Assembly (NCBI GenBank): GCA_024280015.1
Contig: JAJRQY010000092.1
Span: 1-41,484 of the forward strand
Source: Actinomycetes bacterium
GTDB lineage: Bacteria; Actinomycetota; Acidimicrobiia; Acidimicrobiales; SZUA-35
Length of the DNA: 41,484 nt
Direction: 5' to 3'
A program made the position numbers and the translations under genes. Shown here one piece after another: positions 24,252 to 30,891 of the stretch (positions are counted from its first letter, which is position 1; each line of letters starts with the position of its first letter). The notes under the pieces were generated by a model. It was not told the origin of the DNA and did not search any database. It saw only the letters and a list, made by a program, of their open reading frames with translations.

Positions 24252-25864
24252 GAGACGTCGGCCATGAGAACGGGCGGGTTGTGGAAGTGAGAGATTGTTG
24301 GTTGAGGACCAACAGTGTCTTCGGCCATCTCCAACGCATCCTGCAGGGTTGAGGCCGGTTTGAACCCGAGCCGTCGGACGGCTTTTGGGTCACCGCCAAC
24401 CACGATGACCGATCCGAGATACTCCAGTGCGTGTGAGCACCAGTACCACATGTAGAACGGGTGGACTCCGTGATACGCATTACTGGTCCGGTACAGGTGT
24501 CGATACCACTCGTCCTCGGCAAACTTCTTCTCGTACTTCTTGTGCATGACGACCGGGTCCCTGGTCTCGGTCAGCACCTGTTCGAAGAAGTCGATATAGC
24601 TCGGATGGTGTACCGGGTTGAACTCCCACGGAGTTGGGTGGCTCATGATGAGCACACCACCCTCCTTGACTACGGGCTTGCCTCGATACAAGTTGAAGAA
24701 GTATCCGAGGCCCAACACCGCAACCAGGACAGGGTTGAGCACCGCGTTCACGTTGTAGGGACTGAGGTAGGGGAGCCCCATGGTCATGATGTCGGTCTGA
24801 CCTTCGACCGGCACCATGTGTTGGGCGTAGACGTGTTCGATGGTCTTGTTGTGGACGGCATCAACTTCGCCTGCTTGGACCGATGTCATCTCATAGGGAG
24901 ACTTCCATGAGTGGAATATCTTCCGCTTCTGGGCCCCCGTCATGCGACTGAGACCAGCTTGCATCGTGGCGAACTTCGCCCGATCCTGGAAGTTCCATTC
25001 CCACTCACGCTTTTGCAGCATGGACAGAGGCCCGGTGTGGCCATAGGTGTTGGTGTTGACCGTGGTCTCGATTTGGAAGACCCGAGGGCCGTGTCTCTTG
25101 ATGATCTCGCCTTGACGCCAGTTTGACGCATGGAAGGCCGAGGTGTCCTTGTCCATGATGGACTTGGACTGGGTCAGGGTCTTTGGATTGTGATGAGACC
25201 TGACCCCGGCATAACCAGACAAGCCGGTTGCGGTACTTTTCCAACCGCCATTCATGCTGGTCAGATTGATGTTCACATAGATGAGCAGGTCACTCTCGGC
25301 TGCTCGGCGCTGCATCTGGACGGTGTCGCCCTGGTCGGACTCGCCGAGGATGACCATCTGCTCGGGATCCTCAGCATCGAGGTTGTAGAGCTGACCATGG
25401 GGGGCAAAGGCTTCATAGACCCGATCGCCGACTGCCTGCCGGAGTTCGGCTTCGGTCATTCGTCGGTGCAGAGCAAGGGCAGCGACCAGGTGGACATCGT
25501 CAACACCAGCAGCGGCGGCCATGTCGAGAACCGCTTCGATCACTCGTTGGCGCAGGTCAGGCTTGACCATGGCGGGAAGGGGCAAGGAAACATCGTCGAA
25601 GGCAATAGTGAGCTTCATTCCCGGTGTGAGCAGGGCCGGCAATGGATCGTCGTCCATTGGATTCAGGAGAGCATCAATGATGGCACCATCTGGATCCTTG
25701 ATGCCGTGAATTGGCTCGCCAGGGTAGATCACGCGGCTGCGACCAACCGGCAGCTTCTCCATCCGGAAACCCTCACCGTGATGGAACAAGATTGATGGTG
25801 TCTGGCGATCGACTTCCAGGACAAACCCAGGACGAGGGTTCGGTCGTGGTTTGGACTTAGACAT
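24248..25864 (-). CDS. LarA-like (DUF2088) protein
   Basis: A 538-residue protein related to the nickel-pincer lactate racemase LarA. The N-terminal domain shows I-A-F-D-D-V-S-L-P-L-P, comparable to the LarA DHTRP segment, and A-L-A-L-H-R-R-M-T-E-A-E-L, which would keep the catalytic His of LarA's THR-type motif. A segment G-G-W-K-S-T-A-T-G-L aligns with the cofactor-binding Lys (GGxKS). The LarA His just before it appears replaced by Asn (V-N-I-N-L). The protein is about 110 residues longer than LarA, with an extended C-terminal half rich in Trp, Tyr and His. The substrate is unknown; a sugar or lipid hydroxy acid is as likely as lactate. It is coupled to both neighbours. Confidence 0.82.
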   Translation of the reverse strand: MSKSKPRPNPRPGFVLEVDRQTPSILFHHGEGFRMEKLPVGRSRVIYPGEPIHGIKDPDGAIIDALLNPMDDDPLPALLTPGMKLTIAFDDVSLPLPAMVKPDLRQRVIEAVLDMAAAAGVDDVHLVAALALHRRMTEAELRQAVGDRVYEAFAPHGQLYNLDAEDPEQMVILGESDQGDTVQMQRRAAESDLLIYVNINLTSMNGGWKSTATGLSGYAGVRSHHNPKTLTQSKSIMDKDTSAFHASNWRQGEIIKRHGPRVFQIETTVNTNTYGHTGPLSMLQKREWEWNFQDRAKFATMQAGLSRMTGAQKRKIFHSWKSPYEMTSVQAGEVDAVHNKTIEHVYAQHMVPVEGQTDIMTMGLPYLSPYNVNAVLNPVLVAVLGLGYFFNLYRGKPVVKEGGVLIMSHPTPWEFNPVHHPSYIDFFEQVLTETRDPVVMHKKYEKKFAEDEWYRHLYRTSNAYHGVHPFYMWYWCSHALEYLGSVIVVGGDPKAVRRLGFKPASTLQDALEMAEDTVGPQPTISHFHNPPVLMADVS

Positions 25865-28221
25865 TATCGACGACTCTTTCGCAGGGATGGCAGGGGGCCA
25901 AGGGGGAGGATGCGTTCGCCGCTTCCATCTGACTTTGACCAGTACTCAACCAGCCAGCCCCGTTTGAGTGCGAGGGAAGCAAGGCGGGTTTCCGGGTTTA
26001 CAGCGACGGGGAATCCGACCGCATCCAGCAGCGGCAAGTCCGAGGACGAGTCGGCGTAGGCCACCGACTCAGACAGGTCGAAGTCGTTGGCGTCGGCATA
26101 GTCACGCAACGCTTGGGCTCGAACTTCTCCCGTGGGAGGAACCGACAGAAGCTCGCCGGTGTAGCGGCCATCCTTGATCGACATCTCGGCGCAAATGATG
26201 TCATCAAAGAGTGGCTTGAGCGGGTCGACCACGATATTGAGAGCACCGGTGATGAGGACGGTTCGGTGACCAAGCTCGCGATGCTTGCGTACCCGACGAA
26301 TTGCCGCCGGGAAGGCTTTGGTGAGAATGTGGTCAGCCAGCAGTTCGTGGCCAAGCTGCTCCATCTGGTCCACCGAAGCGCCGTCGTACCGCCGGTAGAA
26401 ATGGCGGAGGAAGTCGGTGCGATCTCGAGCATCCAGTGCAAGCAGAGCTGGGCCTTCCTGCAGGGTCTTGAGGGTGAACTTGATCCGATCGGCTGGCCCG
26501 AGGTTGCGCGTGGCCAACCAGGCATAGCTGAACACCACATTGCTGGCAATGATGGTGTTCTCGAGATCGAAGGCGGCCAGGTGCCGTTCTGAGGAAAGCA
26601 CACGCTTGCGCAGACGTTTCGAACGAGCATCGGGGTCTGAGGCTGTCGGCTTGGTTTTCACTCGAGCGTGTTCCACCACCGATGGGAGGTGAATGCCGGT
26701 GACATAGTGCTCCCAGTCGACAATGGCTGGATCACAAGCCATGGTGTTTTTGTCGTCTGGCTCCAGCTGGTCGTGCATGGCAACCAGGTTGTCGACACCG
26801 TAGAGAGCTTCGCACTCGGCGTAAGCGCCATAGATCTTGACGTAGGCCGCTGCACGGTCGACTTCTTCCTTCTTCTCTTCAACCTGCATGCTGAGCATGG
26901 CTTGCTTGCCCCGCAAGGGGAGCAACTTGAGGCCCCGATCAGCCCGATCCAATCCCTTTTGGGCCCAGCTCAGTTGACGTTCGACCGCGCCACGGCCGGG
27001 AAAGGTGAATTCGGCTACCGCAATGGGTTGGCCCTTCTTGTCATACAGCGGGTTCTGGGTGAACCAGCCATTGACCAATTCGACCAGGGTCCGATACTTG
27101 AGTGGATTACGGGTGCCTGAAGCGACCTGGGTGACCTTGATCGAGCCGTCCTCTGTTGGTCCGGCGGCGGCAACATTGATGATGGCGGCAACGACAATAT
27201 CGACGGGGATGACGTCGACAACACCTTCGGGGACCCCGGGGAATTCCTTGAGAAGGCCTTGGGCGTAGGAGATCAGGATCGGTTCGGCCATCCGAAAGCC
27301 CTTGATCCAACCCGGTTTTGGTTCGGCCCAAGCTGACTCGATGATTGCGGGCCGGACCAGGGAGACGGGAATATTGCCCTTCGATTCATCCAGTGCTCGT
27401 TCTCCCAGCGCCTTGGTGTACGCATAGGAGTCGGGCCAACCCAGGGATGCGGCTCGGGCCCGGCCAGCCTCGACCAGCTGCTCGCTGACCCAACGCTTCC
27501 GGTACTGCTCGGTTTTGGCTGAGATGAGAGGAGTGCCAGCGGCCCCAAGTTCGTTTCCGGCCCTTTTGCGAAATTCTTCCAAGCGGCCAGATGAACGGCT
27601 TTGGGCATCAAAGTCGGTGCGACAACGGCGGGCGAATTCGACTTCGGCTCGCCAGGAGATGTCGATATCGAAGGGGGAGTCAGACAAGAGTTGTTCCGCC
27701 GCGTGTCCGCGACGGTTGCCGGCGACATAGCAGGTGCTGATGGCGACCATGTGTGGCGCAACATCAAGGTTCTGTAGTGCCTCGGCAACTCGGGTCGGAC
27801 CGAGCAGGTTGACCTCGATTGCGCCGTCAAGGGGGGCATCAAAACTTACTGTTGCTGCCGAGTGGATCACGATGTCACAGGAGGCAAAGATGGAAGCGTC
27901 GGCTTCATCGAGCCCCAGGCCATCGGTGCTGACGTCGCCAGAGACAATGGTAACTCGACGCTCGATCTCGGCCCAGAACGAGTCGGCCTTGCGTGGGGTT
28001 TCGCCTCGCTCCTCGATGTTTCGGTGGAATACGTCGTTGCGGAAGATCTCCCGGCGGGCTCGTTCGGCCGGGGTTGAGCGCTTGCCTGGTCGCACAAGAA
28101 GGACGAGCTCGCAGTCGGGAACCTGGCGGATCAGTCGTTCAATGAGCGCAGTACCAAGAAAGCCGGTGCCACCGGTGATGGCGATGCGCTTTCCTGCAAG
28201 TTGTTCAGCGATTGTGACCAT
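25864..28221 (-). CDS. Acyl reductase (SDR/FAR)-HAD phosphatase fusion
   Basis: A 785-residue two-domain enzyme. Start ATG 28221 has GGGAAA upstream; the longer frame runs into the TetR gene. Residues about 1-400 are a NAD_binding_4 / fatty acyl reductase-type domain: I-T-G-G-T-G-F-L-G binds NADPH and S-Y-A-Y-T-K-A-L-G-E holds the YxxxK pair. Residues about 550-785 are a HAD-IB hydrolase: A-F-D-L-E-N-T-I-I (DxExT, where most HADs have DxDxT), L-I-T-G-A and A-D-S-S-S-D-L-P-L. It probably reduces an acyl thioester and acts on a phosphate ester in one pathway. The stop shares one base with the next start (TAATG). Confidence 0.9.
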   Translation of the reverse strand: MVTIAEQLAGKRIAITGGTGFLGTALIERLIRQVPDCELVLLVRPGKRSTPAERARREIFRNDVFHRNIEERGETPRKADSFWAEIERRVTIVSGDVSTDGLGLDEADASIFASCDIVIHSAATVSFDAPLDGAIEVNLLGPTRVAEALQNLDVAPHMVAISTCYVAGNRRGHAAEQLLSDSPFDIDISWRAEVEFARRCRTDFDAQSRSSGRLEEFRKRAGNELGAAGTPLISAKTEQYRKRWVSEQLVEAGRARAASLGWPDSYAYTKALGERALDESKGNIPVSLVRPAIIESAWAEPKPGWIKGFRMAEPILISYAQGLLKEFPGVPEGVVDVIPVDIVVAAIINVAAAGPTEDGSIKVTQVASGTRNPLKYRTLVELVNGWFTQNPLYDKKGQPIAVAEFTFPGRGAVERQLSWAQKGLDRADRGLKLLPLRGKQAMLSMQVEEKKEEVDRAAAYVKIYGAYAECEALYGVDNLVAMHDQLEPDDKNTMACDPAIVDWEHYVTGIHLPSVVEHARVKTKPTASDPDARSKRLRKRVLSSERHLAAFDLENTIIASNVVFSYAWLATRNLGPADRIKFTLKTLQEGPALLALDARDRTDFLRHFYRRYDGASVDQMEQLGHELLADHILTKAFPAAIRRVRKHRELGHRTVLITGALNIVVDPLKPLFDDIICAEMSIKDGRYTGELLSVPPTGEVRAQALRDYADANDFDLSESVAYADSSSDLPLLDAVGFPVAVNPETRLASLALKRGWLVEYWSKSDGSGERILPLGPLPSLRKSRR

Positions 28222-28238
28222 AGATTTCCCGAGTCGTC

Positions 28239-28250
28239 TACCATTTGGTA
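28239..28250 (+). promoter_or_regulatory. Palindrome between TetR and the lipid operon
   Basis: TACCA (28239-28243) and TGGTA (28246-28250) form a 5-bp inverted repeat with a 2-nt spacer, in a divergent gap of only 30 bp. TACCAT also fits a TANNNT -10 box ending seven bases before the TetR GTG, so that mRNA may be leaderless. This is a likely autoregulatory operator. Confidence 0.55.
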
Positions 28251-28251
28251 A

Positions 28252-28863
28252 GTGAACACCAAGCATAGGCTGATTGAGGCCGCATCCGCAGCATTCGTCG
28301 CTCGAGGAGTGGCCGGAACTTCTCTGGATGAAATTGCGCGCTCCACTGGTGTCACCAAGCAGACGATCCTCTATCACTTCAAGTCCAAGAATGGGCTACT
28401 GGAAGCTGTTCTGACAGAGGCAGCGGAGACGTTGAAGACTGAACTCGATCAAGCCGTTGCTCAAGTCGCTCCAGGATGGGAACAGGTCGAGGCTGTTGTC
28501 CGATCGGCCTTTGCTCTGGGTGTACGTCGACCGGAACTACTCGGCTTGCTGGGCGAAGTGTCCCGGCTCGGTCCGCCCCAGTCTGAACTGGTTCTGGCCG
28601 TCTTGCAGTCCACCATTGATCGGGCCATCGTTGCCTTGCAAGAGGGAATGGATGCCGGGGACTACCGCCAAAGTGATCCGCGGCTGGTTCTGTTGTCCAG
28701 CTACTCCGCCGTTACTGGTGTCGTCACCGATACCGCCGCGCTCCGGGGGGTTGGCCTCGAACTCGATCTGCGGGTTGCGGTCAAGTTACGCCAGTCCTTG
28801 CTGGACTTCCTTTGTGCCGCATTACTGGAGCGTAGACCGAGCACAGAACTGGACGGCGTCTAG
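28252..28863 (+). CDS. TetR-family regulator
   Basis: A 203-residue repressor-type protein. The N-terminal helix-turn-helix is typical: RLIEAASAAFVARGVAGTSL, then D-E-I-A-R-S-T-G-V-T-K-Q-T-I-L-Y-H-F-K-S-K. The C-terminal ligand domain is all-helical. It is transcribed divergently from the acyl reductase operon with a palindrome between, so it most likely controls that operon and itself in response to an acyl or lipid-like ligand. GTG start; no ribosome site fits in the short gap, consistent with leaderless translation. Confidence 0.92.
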   Translation: MNTKHRLIEAASAAFVARGVAGTSLDEIARSTGVTKQTILYHFKSKNGLLEAVLTEAAETLKTELDQAVAQVAPGWEQVEAVVRSAFALGVRRPELLGLLGEVSRLGPPQSELVLAVLQSTIDRAIVALQEGMDAGDYRQSDPRLVLLSSYSAVTGVVTDTAALRGVGLELDLRVAVKLRQSLLDFLCAALLERRPSTELDGV

Positions 28864-28881
28864 TACTCCGTCTGCAATCCG

Positions 28882-29220
28882 CTAGTCGTTAAAGACGTAG
28901 CCCGTGTTCTTGGCCAACAAGATGAGTTCTGTCATCGCCTTTGGTTGGCTGGCGAGTCGGGTGAGGTGGTTGGCCAATGTGGTCAGCGCGGCGCGGTCGG
29001 GGGAGTAAGCGTAGAAGCCTTGGCCATCGGGGTCGTATTGAATGTTGCCTTCAAGACTCGGTACTTCACCCTGCACCAGGATCTCAGCCACGCCTCGCCA
29101 GAAGTAGCCGCTTGGGTTGTGCTTAGCTTCACGAATGATCGGGATGGTGTCGGCCTCAATCACCTCAAATCCGAGTGCCCACTTCCCATCAGTTGAGCTA
29201 TGGATTGTCAGTGCTTGCAT
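28882..29220 (-). CDS. Orphan Imm51-like immunity protein
   Basis: A 112-residue protein from the ATG at 29220 (a longer frame to 29523 runs opposite the next gene and is not expected to be coding). It has H-N-P-S-G-Y-F-W-R-G-V-A-E-I-L-V, then Y-D-P-D-G-Q-G-F-Y-A-Y and A-A-L-T-T-L-A-N-H-L. This pattern is that of the Imm51 family of polymorphic-toxin immunity proteins. No toxin gene is adjacent. It may protect against a neighbour's toxin or be a relic of a toxin locus. The assignment is from remembered family pattern, not a search. Confidence 0.7.
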   Translation of the reverse strand: MQALTIHSSTDGKWALGFEVIEADTIPIIREAKHNPSGYFWRGVAEILVQGEVPSLEGNIQYDPDGQGFYAYSPDRAALTTLANHLTRLASQPKAMTELILLAKNTGYVFND

Positions 29221-29291
29221 GAATGGTGGCCTCACCTGGTAGTCAGGCCGGTTAGTCTCGCGTATCCGCCGGTGAGCTGTCACCAATCGTT

Positions 29292-29333
29292 GTGGAATGT
29301 TTCGTCGAGGAATGTTGGCAGTGGAATGCTTCG
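29292..29333 (+). repeat. Three short direct repeats upstream of TGA gene
   Basis: GTGGAATGTTTCG (29292-29304), GAGGAATGTTGGC (29307-29319) and GTGGAATGCTTCG (29321-29333) are imperfect direct repeats spaced 14-15 bp apart. They lie 26 bases before the start of the candidate selenoprotein. They may be regulator binding sites. Confidence 0.5.
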
Positions 29334-29358
29334 AGCCAGACAAGGGTTGAGAATCGTT

Positions 29359-29667
29359 ATGGAATTTGAGATTACCGAAGAGGCAATGGTCGCCATCCGA
29401 GCCAAGGGTGGTACGGCGGCGATCGATTTCATCACTCCCATCAATTGAGGCGGCGTTTCTGAGGTGTCGGTCGACACCTACCTCAAGGGCAAGAAGACCG
29501 CTGGCTATCGGCGGATGGAACAAGACGATGTGATGGTGCTCCTGGCCCCCTCACTCATGAAGTACGCAGACCGGGTCGAATTGGTCACCCGAAAGAAGCT
29601 GCTCTTTGGCCACAAGCTGGTCGCAATCGCCTATCAAGACGGAGCAAGCTGCCAGATTGGCGGCTAA
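29359..29667 (+). CDS. Candidate selenoprotein with in-frame TGA (CC/Se or HesB-like)
   Basis: One frame runs from ATG 29359 to TAA 29667 and is broken only by TGA at 29446-29448, codon 30. Read through, it gives 102 residues: M-E-F-E-I-T-E-E-A-M-V-A-I-R-A-K-G-G-T-A-A-I-D-F, four residues, Sec30 after N29, then G-G-V-S-E-V-S-V-D-T-Y-L-K. The second half has no ribosome site of its own. The N-terminal KGG and I-D-F pattern resembles the small CC/Se-motif and HesB-like (seleno)proteins, from memory. A Cys at 98 could partner Sec30. A hairpin starts 14 bases after the TGA. The alternative is a pseudogene with one nonsense mutation. Selenocysteine reading is an inference. Confidence 0.7.
29463..29478 (+). 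promoter_or_regulatory. Putative bacterial SECIS hairpin
   Basis: GGTGTC (29463-29468) and GACACC (29473-29478) form a perfect 6-bp stem with loop GGTC. The loop begins 20 bases after the TGA and starts with G. Known bacterial SECIS elements need a loop about 16-37 bases after UGA with a G in its first two positions, so this fits. Confidence 0.6.
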
Positions 29668-29687
29668 CGAGAACCCGCCCCCACCAG

Positions 29688-29739
29688 CGACTTGGCACCG
29701 CTAGCGATCCATATACGACATCTGGCCGGTGCCAAGTCG
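29688..29739. terminator. Bidirectional hairpin between convergent genes
   Basis: CGACTTGGCACCG (29688-29700) and CGGTGCCAAGTCG (29727-29739) form a perfect 13-bp inverted repeat with a 26-nt spacer. It lies between the end of the candidate selenoprotein and the end of ddl on the other strand, and probably ends both transcripts. Confidence 0.75.
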
Positions 29740-29742
29740 TAG

Positions 29743-30843
29743 TTAGTGGGTGGTGAGACGTTTCTTGACGCGTCGGGCATGTCGTTCGAGGGCCAGTTGC
29801 ACCAGCTTGTCGATGAGATCTGGATAGGCCAGGCCCGAAGCCTCCCAGAGTTTTGGGTACATCGAGATTGGCGTGAAGCCCGGAATCGTGTTGAGTTCGT
29901 TGAGCAATGCTCCTCGACCTGGCTTGCCGTCGCTATCGACCTCATAAAGGAAGTCGGCCCGAGCCATTCCTTCAACTCGTAGTGCCCGGTAGGCCAGTTT
30001 CGCTAGATCTTGAAGCTCATGCACCGTTCCCTCTGGTAGGTCAGACAGATCCGCGGGAATCTGCTGCCCGGCACCATCGTCGTACTTGTCCTCATAGTCA
30101 TAGAAATCGGCAGCTGGCATGATCTCACCCGGCAGGGAGACCTCCAGATCATGGTTGCCAAGCACCGCCAGCTCAATCTCGCGTCCGGCAATTCCCTCTT
30201 CAACGACCAGCCACTCGTCATAGCGCAAGGCAAGTTCGATCGCTGTTTCGAGCTCAGCGAGGTTGTTGGCTTTGCTAACCCCGATTGAGGAACCCATATT
30301 GGCTGGCTTCACGAAGCACGGGAAACCAAGCTCATCGGCTATCGCCTGGAGGTCCCCTGACCAATCCGGTTCGTGGATGGTTAACCACCGAGCCTGAGGA
30401 ATGCCAGCACTGGCCAAAACCTCCTTTGCCTTTGCCTTCTCCATGGTGAGAGCCGAACCAAGAACGCCAGCCCCGACATAGGGAACACCGGCCAGCTCCA
30501 GCATTCCCTGCACGGTGCCATCCTCACCCATTGGGCCGTGCAGGAGCGGGAGAACCACGACCTGCTGTCCAGGCTCAGGTGAAGTCACCGCCGGCAATAA
30601 GTCGGTGTGAGGGCCTGATGGATCCAGCTGTGGAGGAAGTGACCGGGTTGAGTCAGCCAGAATTGCTGCAGCTTCATTGGCCTGAACCCAATCTCCGTCG
30701 CGAGTAATGCCGATGGGGATGAGGTCATACCTGGACCGGTCAGCGGCGGCCAGAACATGGGTGGCCGTGGTGCAGGAAACGTCGTGTTCGGCAGACTGAC
30801 CACCAAAGATCACGATGAGGCGTATGCGTTGATTCGAAGTCAC
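29743..30843 (-). CDS. ddl: D-alanine-D-alanine ligase
   Basis: Ddl joins two D-Ala with ATP for the peptidoglycan stem peptide. The start is taken as GTG 30843 (366 residues), because the N-terminal F-G-G-Q-S-A-E-H-D-V-S motif follows 14 residues later; the longer frame to 30897 overlaps the divergent murF. ATP-grasp motifs are V-K-P-A-N-M-G-S-S-I-G-V, V-V-E-E-G-I-A-G-R-E-I-E and N-E-L-N-T-I-P-G-F-T. MurF, on the other strand, uses the product, so the pair shares a small 48-bp divergent control region. Confidence 0.95.
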   Translation of the reverse strand: MTSNQRIRLIVIFGGQSAEHDVSCTTATHVLAAADRSRYDLIPIGITRDGDWVQANEAAAILADSTRSLPPQLDPSGPHTDLLPAVTSPEPGQQVVVLPLLHGPMGEDGTVQGMLELAGVPYVGAGVLGSALTMEKAKAKEVLASAGIPQARWLTIHEPDWSGDLQAIADELGFPCFVKPANMGSSIGVSKANNLAELETAIELALRYDEWLVVEEGIAGREIELAVLGNHDLEVSLPGEIMPAADFYDYEDKYDDGAGQQIPADLSDLPEGTVHELQDLAKLAYRALRVEGMARADFLYEVDSDGKPGRGALLNELNTIPGFTPISMYPKLWEASGLAYPDLIDKLVQLALERHARRVKKRLTTH

Positions 30844-30891
30844 GGCGACACAGTAGACCCCAAGCGTCGCCAAGTCGGCTACACCTGTGTC

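Noticed and set aside
29221-29523. Upstream extension of the immunity gene to 29523
   Set aside because: It runs opposite the TGA gene, and the family pattern starts only after the ATG at 29220.
29464-29667. Separate 67-residue gene starting at GTG 29464
   Set aside because: No ribosome site, and it is in frame with the upstream half across one TGA; better read as one gene.
30757-30891. Longer murF start at 30757
   Set aside because: It would overlap the divergent ddl and adds 45 residues with no Mur ligase pattern.
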